Shown here in pieces: positions 53,164 to 61,875 of a stretch of 64,000 nt of DNA (positions are counted from its first letter, which is position 1; each line of letters begins with the position of its first letter). The stretch is from JBMDXB01 sp048594885 (GTDB taxonomy: Bacteria; Acidobacteriota; Vicinamibacteria; Vicinamibacterales; 2-12-FULL-66-21): the NCBI GenBank assembly GCA_048594885.1, contig JBMDXB010000142.1, forward strand, positions 1 through 64,000, given 5' to 3'. The translations under genes and the position numbers were made by a program. The notes beneath the pieces were generated by a model, which worked only from the letters and a program-made list of their open reading frames with translations, had not been told where the DNA came from and made no database searches.

Positions 53164-55050
53164 TCACACCGTCCCGGCGGGCGCGGCCGTCTTCGCGGCG
53201 CACGGGTCGCCGTAGAAGCAGTACGCCGCGTATGAGTCCTCGGCGCGTTCCGGGTCGTAGGCGCGCGCCCTGAACTCCTGCAGGATCTCGGCGAACGGCT
53301 TCGATTCGATCTGCTCGTAGAAGCCGCGCGCGACCTCGTTGGCAATTTCGTCCTTGACGCTCCAGAGCGGAGCGATGACCGCAGCCGCGCCTTTCCTGAT
53401 GAACGCCGAGGCGAAGCCGCCGACGCCGATCAGTCCCGGCTTCGTGCGCCCGACCTCGCACGCATTCAGGAACACGAGCGGCGGCGCCTGCGCGAACGCT
53501 GCATCGGCCGCATCCATGCCCTCGAACGTCGTGGACGCCAGCGTCGCATCGTTGTCGAGATAAATCGTCTGGTCGGTGGCGTCGTCGGTGCCGTGACACG
53601 CGATGTGGATCAGGTGACGGCCGCCCGCCTTGAAGTGCTTCTCGATGTTCGCGAAGGTCGCAGGATCGATTCGCTCGGCGCGGCGCTTCTCGACGAGCAG
53701 CTCGGCTTCCTTCTGCGCGAGCGGCAGGTCGCGCGTTCCGGCGTAGCGGGGCGCGATCACGTAGGCATCCGCAAGCGAGAGGCTGCGGCCGCCGGCGATG
53801 GCTCCGGGCGCCGTCCAGCGGCCGATCGTGAATTCGACGCCGAGCGGCGGACGCGTTTCGGTCGCGGCGCCGAGGCGGCGCACCGGGATCATCAGCTCCC
53901 ACGGGATGAACGGCTCGTCGGAGACGATCGCCACGGTCTTCGGCAGCTTTCCGGCGTCGACCAGCGACCAGAACACCTTCTGAAACACCGCCGGCGACGC
54001 CATGAACAGGCGCCGGCCAGCGCCCTTGAGCCGCGCGACGAGCTCGGGCGGCTGCGATTCCCCCGTGAATCCGTTCAGGTAGTCCGCGACGATGTCGCGC
54101 GAAACCTCCGGGAGATTCCATTCGCCGGTCACACCGGATGCGTACTCCGGCAGCAGCGACGTATGAACGGTGCACCAGAACTGACGCCCGTCGTTGATTG
54201 GCTTCGCCACGACGGTGACGGTCAGGTCCGCCGGCTCGCCGCCGTCAATCGTCACGCGACCCGATCGGGCGGGCGCGACGCGTTCACGGGACGTCCTCGC
54301 CACGGAACCGGCCGGCCGCCCACGCCAATGAAACACCGCGGTCAGACCTGGAACGCCTTGCTGCAGCTTCGCGGCGTCGTCGAGGGTTCGCACCTGGAAC
54401 GTGGCCGCCTCGGACCGCTCCTGGGCGCGTGAAATCAACAGGGTTCGGCTCGTCGCGCCGATGACTGTGAAATGCTCCGTCGGAAGCAGTGTGACATCCA
54501 CGACGGCCTCGTCGTTTGCCGTTTCGATCGAGAGCTCATCGACGATCTCGCCGTCGCGCGCCGCGGCGGTGTCGACATACACGCGGACGTCGATCGTTGT
54601 CGACGGCTCGAGCGCGTCGTCTGACACATCCATGTGCGGCGTCCGCCGCAACGGCCGCCTGACGCCGCCGCCCGCCTCCTCGCCCTCGAATGCAAAGGCG
54701 TCGCGAAACACTCCCGTCGGTCGTCCGGGCGCCGTCTGCGAGAGCGCATCGATCGCCGCCTGCGCCCGCTCGCGGTAAGCGCTGGAGGATTCGGCGAGCT
54801 GACGCATCAGTTTCATTCCGTCCCGAGCGCGTCCTATCGCCACGAGATGTTGTGCCTTCTCGAATCGAAGCAGATCGGCACGCTCGCTGATGCGCTCCAG
54901 GTACTGCTTCGCCTCCTCGGACGAGGCGTCGTTTCGCGCGATTAACTGACGGAAGAGCACCGCCGCCTCAGTGTCGTTGCCCTGCTCGAAGAGAGAGACG
55001 GCTTCCGCAAAGAGCCACGTCCTGGTGGACACGGTGGACACGTCGGACAC
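53164..55050 (-). CDS. CHAT-domain (caspase-like) protease
   Basis: 628 aa from GTG 55050, which follows AGGGGG by 6 nt; ATG 55092 would overlap the upstream gene. N-terminal 120 residues are TPR-like helices (WLFAEAVSLFEQGNDTEAAVLFRQLI). Residues about 130-300 are beta-rich. The C-terminal CHAT domain has the His-Cys dyad: His486 (HIACHG) and Cys531 (LNACEVG), followed by AFIRKGAAAVIAPLW. No signal peptide. CHAT proteases are activated by binding partners; several act in cell-death immunity (for example the TPR-CHAT of type III-E CRISPR). Partner here is probably the metallophosphoesterase gene 10 bp upstream. Confidence 0.88.
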   Translation of the reverse strand: MSDVSTVSTRTWLFAEAVSLFEQGNDTEAAVLFRQLIARNDASSEEAKQYLERISERADLLRFEKAQHLVAIGRARDGMKLMRQLAESSSAYRERAQAAIDALSQTAPGRPTGVFRDAFAFEGEEAGGGVRRPLRRTPHMDVSDDALEPSTTIDVRVYVDTAAARDGEIVDELSIETANDEAVVDVTLLPTEHFTVIGATSRTLLISRAQERSEAATFQVRTLDDAAKLQQGVPGLTAVFHWRGRPAGSVARTSRERVAPARSGRVTIDGGEPADLTVTVVAKPINDGRQFWCTVHTSLLPEYASGVTGEWNLPEVSRDIVADYLNGFTGESQPPELVARLKGAGRRLFMASPAVFQKVFWSLVDAGKLPKTVAIVSDEPFIPWELMIPVRRLGAATETRPPLGVEFTIGRWTAPGAIAGGRSLSLADAYVIAPRYAGTRDLPLAQKEAELLVEKRRAERIDPATFANIEKHFKAGGRHLIHIACHGTDDATDQTIYLDNDATLASTTFEGMDAADAAFAQAPPLVFLNACEVGRTKPGLIGVGGFASAFIRKGAAAVIAPLWSVKDEIANEVARGFYEQIESKPFAEILQEFRARAYDPERAEDSYAAYCFYGDPCAAKTAAPAGTV

Positions 55051-55060
55051 GGTGAACCCC

Positions 55061-56482
55061 CTATGCCTGGAACTTCTCGGTTTTGTGCGCAAAGCCGTTT
55101 TCGTCGACGTACGTCACGGACACGGACGGGCCGTCGATGTCCGCGACCGCGTGCCCGAACAGCGCCCATTTTTCGAGTCCCTTGTCGATGAAGCTGCGGT
55201 ACTCGTAATTCCCCGGCTTCGGATACGGGTCGTTCTCTTTGTGCGACATGTACACGGGGACGCCGCCGTGACCGATGCACCGGCCGAACTGGACCCCGTT
55301 GAACGAATCGAACAGCATGCAGCGGTGTTCGTGACCCCAGAACCAGGCCTTCACGCGATTCGAGGCCAGCACGTTCGACAGCCGGTCGGGGATGATCGTT
55401 CCCGCTTGTTCATACGCGCTGAAGGGCTGGTGATGACTGAGGAGCAGGAGCTGTCTGGTGTCGCCCTGCGCCGCATCGTGGAGCCACTTCGCCTGCGGCG
55501 CTTCGAGGCCGCCGTCCTCCCATGCCGTGTCGAGACCGACGATGCGCCAGGAGTCGTTGAAGAGGCTGAAGTAGCTGCAGCGTGCCTGTCGAGCGAAACG
55601 CGGATCGGCAAGCAGCGTGTCGTAGAAGCCGTGGCCGCCGGAGTACATGTCGTGGTTGCCGTTCAAACACCACGATCCGACGCGATCGCTTTCTTCCGGG
55701 CGCACCGGCCAGTACGGCAGGAATCGCTTCTGGTACTCGGACGCCCATCCGGAGTAGTACACGTCGCCGAGGTGGAGGACGTGCACTTCCCGTCCCTCGT
55801 CGAGGCCCTGCTGGACGCTGCGCCGCATTTCGGCGGCGACCTTCTGCGCGCGCGGCAGTCCCGACCCCCAGTCGCCGACCATCACGAGACGCGCACGCTC
55901 GGCCAGCCGGATCGGTGCCGGGGGCTGGTCATTGAACTTCTTCTTGTCGCGGAGCTTTCTGATGCCCATCGCGAAGACTGAGCTCACCCAGCCGGGATCG
56001 GTGATGGAGAACTTGTCGAAGAGGCGGCGTCCGGCGGCCCGGCGTGCCGACACACCGGGCAGCGACTGCGTCGTCACGGCAACCTCTTCGTCGCGGCCGC
56101 CGCGCCGGCCTGACGGCTTTCGCCGATCGTCGGGCTGCGGCTCCTCGACGGCGCGAGACTGCCAGTACTCGTCGAGCGCCGACTGCAGGTTGCTGATGAT
56201 CGGATCGCGGCTGAAGAAAGAGAAGTCGTCGAGCGGCGCGGGTGGCGCGCTGCGGCGACCGGTCGGCTGCGGCGGAAAGCTCGGCTGTCCGCTGGATGCA
56301 GCCCGCTCCGCTTTCTCGGCCTGCTCGAGCCGCGCGAGCGCCTCCGCGTAGTCCTCCGGCGTAAGCTCGACAGCAGCGGGAGCCGACGGCTCCGCCCGTG
56401 TCGTAACCGTTTGCGTCAGTTGTTTCTTGACGGTCTCGAGGTGATCGAGAACCGTGTCCCGATGGAGTACTTGCGCAAGCAT
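55061..56482 (-). CDS. calcineurin-like metallophosphoesterase with long N-terminal region
   Basis: 473 aa from ATG 56482 (AGGAG at 7 nt; ATG 56518 possible). The metal site is complete: Asp204 (GDWG), Asp240 (LGDVYY), Asn276-His277 (GNHD), His350/351 (SHHQ), His384 and His386 (GHEH). The first 190 residues are helical and proline-rich without a known domain, probably a partner-binding region. No signal peptide or TM. It precedes the CHAT gene by 10 bp, on the same strand, so the two most likely form a functional pair. Substrate could be a nucleotide, phosphoprotein or nucleic acid. Confidence 0.86.
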   Translation of the reverse strand: MLAQVLHRDTVLDHLETVKKQLTQTVTTRAEPSAPAAVELTPEDYAEALARLEQAEKAERAASSGQPSFPPQPTGRRSAPPAPLDDFSFFSRDPIISNLQSALDEYWQSRAVEEPQPDDRRKPSGRRGGRDEEVAVTTQSLPGVSARRAAGRRLFDKFSITDPGWVSSVFAMGIRKLRDKKKFNDQPPAPIRLAERARLVMVGDWGSGLPRAQKVAAEMRRSVQQGLDEGREVHVLHLGDVYYSGWASEYQKRFLPYWPVRPEESDRVGSWCLNGNHDMYSGGHGFYDTLLADPRFARQARCSYFSLFNDSWRIVGLDTAWEDGGLEAPQAKWLHDAAQGDTRQLLLLSHHQPFSAYEQAGTIIPDRLSNVLASNRVKAWFWGHEHRCMLFDSFNGVQFGRCIGHGGVPVYMSHKENDPYPKPGNYEYRSFIDKGLEKWALFGHAVADIDGPSVSVTYVDENGFAHKTEKFQA

Positions 56483-56563
56483 GCCGACTCTCCTGCGCAG
56501 CTCCGCAGCGAGCGCCATGCTACACCAACGGCGAAGAGGCAGGATGGCGATTTTGCCACGCGA

Positions 56564-59038
56564 TTACTGATCGTTCAGCGCGATCAGCGGATCGATGCGA
56601 GCGGCGCGGCCGGCGGGCATGCTGCAGGCCGTCAAGGCGACCAGGCCGAGCACGATCGCGACCAGGGCGAGGACCAGCGGATCGGTCGCTGCGACACCGT
56701 ACAGCTGCGCCTCGACGAAGCGGCGAACGCCGAACGCGCCGGCCAATCCGAGCCCAACGCCCACTGCGAGCAGCGCCGCTCCTTCCCTGAGCACGAGCGC
56801 GAAGATGCCGCGGGCGGTGCTGCCGAGCGCAAGGCGGATTCCGATCTCCTTGCGTCGCTGAGTGACCTGGTACGCCAGCACGCCGTAGATGCCGACGGCC
56901 GCAAGGAACATTGCGACGGCGCCGAAGGCGGCAGCGAGCAGCATCGGCGTCCTGCGCGAGACGAGCGATTCGTCGACGCGCTCCTGCATCGGGCGCACGC
57001 TGAAGAACGGCAGCTCCGGATCGATGGCTGCCAGCCGCTGCCGGATCGACGTTGTCAGCGCCGCGACATCGCCTGACGCCTGCGTCACCAGCGTCATCCC
57101 GCCGCGCTCGGCCTGAGCAAAGGGGAAGTAGTACATGCCGACCGGCTCCCGCTCGGTCAACCCGGTGACGCGCACGTTTCCGACCACACCCACGACCGTG
57201 TAGTACTTCGTGTTCGGGCCGGGGCCCTGCTGCAGCTCCTGGGCCGATTCCGGCTGCCACAATCGGCGTCCGATCGGATCCCGCTCTCCCCAGAACCTCT
57301 TCGCCAGCCGTGCGTCGACGATGATCACCTTCGGCGCACGTTGGTCGTCCGAGTCCGCAAACAGCCGGCCGCGGACGAGCGGGATCGACATGGCCTCGAA
57401 GTATCCCGGCGACACGGCGACGTTGAATGGTGAGATCAGCGACTCGCCCGGAGACATCACGTAGCCTTCGGCGAGGATGACGCTGTCGCTATAGTTGCCG
57501 CCGAACGGCAGGGTGCTCGTGACGCCCGCCGCCCGCACGCCGGGCAGCGAGCGAACGGCCGGCAGGAGCCGATTCCAGAACGCGATGCGCTGCGCGTTCT
57601 CCGGGTACCGCGATGGCGGCGGACTGACGATGCCCGTCAGGACGCGATCTGGCTCGAAGCCGGGGTTCACGCGGAGCACGCGTTGAAAGCTCGCCAGCAG
57701 GAGGCCCGCTCCGATGAGCAGCATGAACGCGAACGCGATCTGCGCTGCCACCAGCACGCGGCGCACGGCCCGCGCGCCGCGTCCTGCGGTACCGGTTCGT
57801 CCGTCTTCGCGGAACGCCTGACTCAGGTTCATGTGACGGATGCCGAGCACCGGCAGGACTCCTATCGTCATGCCGATGATCGCGGCGGCTGCCACTGTCG
57901 CCATCACGACGATGCCATCGATCCCCACCGCGGTGCCTTGCGGCGTTCGATCGAGCGACACGGTCGAAAGCAGCCGCACCGCGGCGTACGCGAGCGCGAG
58001 GCCAAGGACCGATCCGCCGGTCGCGATGAGGAGACTCTCGGTCAGGAGCTGTCGTGCGAGCCGGGCGAGGCCGGCGCCGAGCGCGTGCCGGGTCGCCAGC
58101 TCCTTCACCCGCGCCGTCGAGCGCACGAGCATCAGGTTGGTCACGTTCACCACGCCGATGAGGAGCACGAACGCGGCGCCGCCCCAGAGCAGATAGAGCG
58201 TGCTCCGCATGCTGCGGACCAGGTATTCATGAAGCGGAACGACGACTGTGTGAAAGCCGGCGTTGATCAGAATCTGCTTCAATGCGGGGAAGCGATCCAG
58301 ATTGCGCGCGTTCAGGGCGTCGATCTGCTGGCGCGCTTGTTCTAAGGTCGCACCTGGCTTCAGGCGCGCGAGATAGGACCAGTTGTTGCTGTGCCGCGAC
58401 TCGTCCGAACGGTCGCTGGCGGAGAACGCCACCGGCAGCCAGACGCGCACGTCCGGATCGAGAAACGTGAAATCCTGCGGCAGCACGCCAATCACCACGA
58501 AGGGCTCGCCGTTGATGCGAACGTCCTTGCCGATCGCATCGTCGCGGCCGCCGAACCACGCCTGCCACGACGCGTACGTCAGCACCGCCTTGCGCGTATT
58601 GCCTTCCTGGCCGTCGGCGTCGTCGAACACGCGCCCCTTCAACGGCTTGACCCGAAGCAGCCGAAGCAGAGAGGGTGTTCCGAGCATCGACACGACCCGC
58701 TGCGGATCGCCCATGCCGCCAATCGTGACTCCGCGTGTGTTGTAGAGCGCCTGTTCCTGGAACACGTCGGTTTCGCGCAGGCGGTCGAAATAGTCGGGGA
58801 CGCCGGTCGATCCGCGATCGTCCGCCAACCCGGCGCCCGGGTAGGCGTTGTACATGTGCACAAGCTGTTCGGGCTCCGGCACTGGCAGCGGCCGCAGAAG
58901 CACGGAGTGCACGATGGCGAACATGGCGGCGTTCGCGCCGACGCAGATGGCAAGAGTCAGGATGGTGGTGACGGTGAATCCGCGATCTCGAGCGAGCACA
59001 CGGATCGCGAATCTGAGATCTTCCCGGAGGCGTTCCAT
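56564..59038 (-). CDS. ADOP-family permease without N-terminal domain or PadR
   Basis: 824 aa. It starts directly at the MacB-like part (LREDLRFAIRVLARDRGF, then LAICVGANAAMFAIVHSVLLRPLPVPEPE), lacking the 80-residue leader domain of the other two. FtsX blocks lie near 285-400 and 690-824 (QRRKEIGIRLALGST). No padR upstream. The 234-bp gap before it holds palindromes only. It is 81 bp from the CHAT-phosphoesterase pair, which it precedes on the same strand; a link is possible but not shown. Confidence 0.9.
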   Translation of the reverse strand: MERLREDLRFAIRVLARDRGFTVTTILTLAICVGANAAMFAIVHSVLLRPLPVPEPEQLVHMYNAYPGAGLADDRGSTGVPDYFDRLRETDVFQEQALYNTRGVTIGGMGDPQRVVSMLGTPSLLRLLRVKPLKGRVFDDADGQEGNTRKAVLTYASWQAWFGGRDDAIGKDVRINGEPFVVIGVLPQDFTFLDPDVRVWLPVAFSASDRSDESRHSNNWSYLARLKPGATLEQARQQIDALNARNLDRFPALKQILINAGFHTVVVPLHEYLVRSMRSTLYLLWGGAAFVLLIGVVNVTNLMLVRSTARVKELATRHALGAGLARLARQLLTESLLIATGGSVLGLALAYAAVRLLSTVSLDRTPQGTAVGIDGIVVMATVAAAAIIGMTIGVLPVLGIRHMNLSQAFREDGRTGTAGRGARAVRRVLVAAQIAFAFMLLIGAGLLLASFQRVLRVNPGFEPDRVLTGIVSPPPSRYPENAQRIAFWNRLLPAVRSLPGVRAAGVTSTLPFGGNYSDSVILAEGYVMSPGESLISPFNVAVSPGYFEAMSIPLVRGRLFADSDDQRAPKVIIVDARLAKRFWGERDPIGRRLWQPESAQELQQGPGPNTKYYTVVGVVGNVRVTGLTEREPVGMYYFPFAQAERGGMTLVTQASGDVAALTTSIRQRLAAIDPELPFFSVRPMQERVDESLVSRRTPMLLAAAFGAVAMFLAAVGIYGVLAYQVTQRRKEIGIRLALGSTARGIFALVLREGAALLAVGVGLGLAGAFGVRRFVEAQLYGVAATDPLVLALVAIVLGLVALTACSMPAGRAARIDPLIALNDQ

Positions 59039-59272
59039 TCCCGTCTATACGCTGCAAGCCGCCGCCGGGATGCGTGATTCGCGTGGCGCCGCCCTTCCGC
59101 CTTCGCTGAAGCTCCGGCGGACCGCCGTAGCCTTGGCGGAGGCTGGTCAGGGCTGCCCGCGGCCGTCCTCGACGCTGCTCGGCACGGCCCTGGTCCTGTC
59201 CAAGGGCCGTGATGCAGGCCTGAAGGCCTGCGCTACGAGCCGGGCGCGGCGTCTGGCACGTGTCCGGCGGCG
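59039..59272. other. intergenic region with small palindromes
   Basis: No gene. It contains GCTTCAGCGAAGG-type and CCGCCGTAGCCTTGGCGGAGG motifs and, at 59215-59235, GCAGGCCTGAAGGCCTGC followed by GCTACG, a palindrome of the GTAG-end class. No clear promoter for the ADOP gene could be assigned. Confidence 0.5.
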
Positions 59273-60568
59273 TTAGAAGATGAAGAAGACCTCGCCGCCG
59301 CCACCGCCGAACCGCGGATTGACGACGTTGTTGAAGATCGAGCCGAAGGAATAGCTGACGTTCAGGCTGACCGAATAGCGGTAGCCCGTTGCGAGCTGAC
59401 GCTGGCGGACGAGGATCTCCTCGGGCGTCGCGCCGCCGCGCGGCAGATAGATCTGATCGCGCGTGCGCGAGATGCTCGCGAACATCCCGACCGAGAATCC
59501 CTTGAACAGCCGTACGTCGGCGCTGCCGAACGACGTGACGTTGTACTTGTCCGGCTTGCTCAGATACTGCGAGAACGTCACGTCGCCGAAGAGGCTGCCC
59601 CACGGCTGACGCATGCTGATCGACGTCGACAGCCGGTGATCCATCAACTGCTCGGACGTCTTCTCGAAGATCGTCTCCTCCTCGTAATCGAACGCGTTGT
59701 GTCCGATCGTGTACTGCACGGTGAACATGCGGCGCGTGGACTCCGAGTACGGGAAGAAGTCGTACTCGACGCCTCCGGCGAGCCGCGTGCGCATGTCGTA
59801 GTTGAAGAAGGTGGAGACGGTGTAGGTGCCGAGCGCCGCGGCCGACCAGTGCTCCGTCAGGCTCTTGACGAGACGTCCGCTCGCGTCGACGTTGCGTGAG
59901 ATCGACTTGAACGTCTCCGTCTCACTGAGCTCGAAGGTGCTGTCGCGGTAGCTGGCGCTCGTCGAGAACCCGAATTTCCAGTCCGGCGTCGTCCGGTTGG
60001 CCGAGATGCTTGCGCGAAGCGACTTGCTGTTGTTGGACCGCTCGCCGCTGAAGCTGCTGCCGAAGCTGGTCCTGAAGACCCAGAGGTTCCAGGGATCCTT
60101 CTTCGGATCCGCGGCCTGCTCGCCGCCGGCGGGGGCCGTGAACGTGATCTTCAAGCGGGAACCGAGCGGCGTTTCGGCCACGTAGCGGACCAGACCGCGT
60201 TTGAGCACTTCGGCGACGGCGCGGCGCCGCTCGTCGTCGGTCGCCGTCTGCGGCACGATTTCGGTCAGCGTCTGCTCGACGCCCGCGAACCGCCCCTGGC
60301 CGATGAATTTGAGCGTGTATTCGGTTCCGCCGCCCCCCGTGCTCTGCGTCGTGACGAGCACGTGCAGGTCCGCATCCTTCCGGTCGCGCATGTAATCGAC
60401 GAACGTAATCTCGGTTCGGAAGAACGTCTCGTCGCACCAGTCGCAGTCGATGAAGAGGCGAAGAGCGCCGGTGCGCCCGCCCGCGGCCGTCTCCTGAGCG
60501 ATTGCAGGCGTGGAAAGCCCGAACAGGAGCGCAAGAGCGGCGGCCAACGCGCGCAGGGGCGGGAGCAT
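59273..60568 (-). CDS. outer-membrane-barrel-like protein with N-terminal Cys-pair domain (paralog 2)
   Basis: 431 aa. Signal peptide (ALAAALALLFGLSTPAIA). N-terminal domain about 35-160 starts with LFIDCDWCDETFFRTEI, a C-x2-C followed by FVDYMRDRKDADLHVLVTT. Residues 165-431 form amphipathic strands ending ...NVVNPRFGGGGGEVFFIF, with a terminal aromatic as in outer-membrane barrels. The paralog at 60613 has the same plan, and the two are adjacent. I do not recognise the family; function unknown. Possibly a surface anchor or channel. Confidence 0.7.
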   Translation of the reverse strand: MLPPLRALAAALALLFGLSTPAIAQETAAGGRTGALRLFIDCDWCDETFFRTEITFVDYMRDRKDADLHVLVTTQSTGGGGTEYTLKFIGQGRFAGVEQTLTEIVPQTATDDERRRAVAEVLKRGLVRYVAETPLGSRLKITFTAPAGGEQAADPKKDPWNLWVFRTSFGSSFSGERSNNSKSLRASISANRTTPDWKFGFSTSASYRDSTFELSETETFKSISRNVDASGRLVKSLTEHWSAAALGTYTVSTFFNYDMRTRLAGGVEYDFFPYSESTRRMFTVQYTIGHNAFDYEEETIFEKTSEQLMDHRLSTSISMRQPWGSLFGDVTFSQYLSKPDKYNVTSFGSADVRLFKGFSVGMFASISRTRDQIYLPRGGATPEEILVRQRQLATGYRYSVSLNVSYSFGSIFNNVVNPRFGGGGGEVFFIF

Positions 60569-60612
60569 ACGCCCCTTAGACGTGGCCGGCCCCCGTTTTG
60601 ATGGGAAAACCG

Positions 60613-61875
60613 CTAGCCGCCCTCGCGAAATCTCGGATTGACGACGTTGTTGAAGATGGACCCGAAGGTGTAGGTCACGCCCGCGGACAGGCGGTAGCGA
60701 TACGACGTCGCGAGCTGCCGTCGCCGCAGCAGGATCTCCTCGTCCGTCGCGTCGCCGGCGCGCAGGTACAACTGGTCGCGGATTCTCGACACCGACCCAT
60801 CCAGGTTCAGCGACAGCCCCTTGAAGAGCCGCACGTCGATGTCGCCGAACACCGCCACGCGGTGACGCCCCGGATCGTGGAAGTAGGTGGACGCCTCGAC
60901 CGATAGTCCGCTGCTGCCCCACGGTTGCCGGACATCGAACGACGAGAGATAGATCACACTGCCGGCCGTCTCGCGATCCTTGCCGTAGATCGTCGTCTCC
61001 ATGTAGTCGAAGTTCGTGACCGCAACCGTCAACTGGTTGACCAGTTGCCGCCGGCTCGACTCCGAGTAGGGGAAGAAGTTGTATTCGACACCTCCGGCGA
61101 CGCGCACGGCACGATCCTGGTTGACGAAGGTCGACGAGCTCACGCGCGCACGGGCGGCGGCGGCCCAATGCGTGCCCACGCTGCGGACGATCATCGCCCC
61201 GGCGCTGTGATCGTGCGACGTGTCCGTCAGCGTCTCGCCGTCGCTCAGCGTGAAGACGTTCTCGCGGAAATTCAGGTTCACCGAGCCGCTGATCTTCCAC
61301 GCCTCGGTCGTCCGGTTCGCCGACACGGACGTCGAGACGTTGCGCGCGCTGTTGCTGCGCTCGCCGTTGATCGAGCCGCTTCCGCGTATGCGGAAAATCC
61401 AGTAGTTCCACGGATCGGTGGTCGGCGTCGTGGCGCCGCCCGGGGACTGCGCGGGCGGTCGGTACACGAGCTGGAGATTGTCCGCCAGCGCGGTGGACGT
61501 GACGTAGCGGACGAGGCCGAGCTTCAGAATCCGCGTGTAGCCGCGCCGGCGGTCGTCGTCGGTGTCGTTCTGTGCCGACGTGTACCGCAGCTCGTCGTCG
61601 ATGCCGGCGAAGCGCTGCAGGCCGATGAACTCGAAGACCCACTCGAGCCCGCCGCTGCCGGTCCCTTGCGTGGTGACGAGGATGTGCAGATCCGCATCCT
61701 TGCGGTCGCGGACGTAGTCCACGAACGAAATTTCGCGGCGGAGGTAATCGAAGTCACAGCGCGGGCAATCGAGAAAGACCCGAAGCGTGTCACGCGGCTG
61801 TGCCGCGGCGTCCGGCTGGGCCGCCGCGGCGAGTGGCATGGCAATCAGTGCCAGGAATACGAACGTACGAATCAC
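60613..61875 (-). CDS. outer-membrane-barrel-like protein with N-terminal Cys-pair domain (paralog 1)
   Basis: 420 aa from GTG 61875 (the start overlaps the amidohydrolase TAG by one base). Signal peptide (RTFVFLALIAMPLAAAAQ). The N-terminal domain carries VFLDCPRCDFDYLRREI and FVDYVRDRKDADLHILVTT, nearly as in the downstream paralog; the barrel ends SIFNNVVNPRFREGG, also shared. The two genes are separated by 44 bp and look like a tandem duplication. Co-transcription with the amidohydrolases suggests they serve secreted hydrolases, but no activity can be named. Confidence 0.72.
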   Translation of the reverse strand: MIRTFVFLALIAMPLAAAAQPDAAAQPRDTLRVFLDCPRCDFDYLRREISFVDYVRDRKDADLHILVTTQGTGSGGLEWVFEFIGLQRFAGIDDELRYTSAQNDTDDDRRRGYTRILKLGLVRYVTSTALADNLQLVYRPPAQSPGGATTPTTDPWNYWIFRIRGSGSINGERSNSARNVSTSVSANRTTEAWKISGSVNLNFRENVFTLSDGETLTDTSHDHSAGAMIVRSVGTHWAAAARARVSSSTFVNQDRAVRVAGGVEYNFFPYSESSRRQLVNQLTVAVTNFDYMETTIYGKDRETAGSVIYLSSFDVRQPWGSSGLSVEASTYFHDPGRHRVAVFGDIDVRLFKGLSLNLDGSVSRIRDQLYLRAGDATDEEILLRRRQLATSYRYRLSAGVTYTFGSIFNNVVNPRFREGG

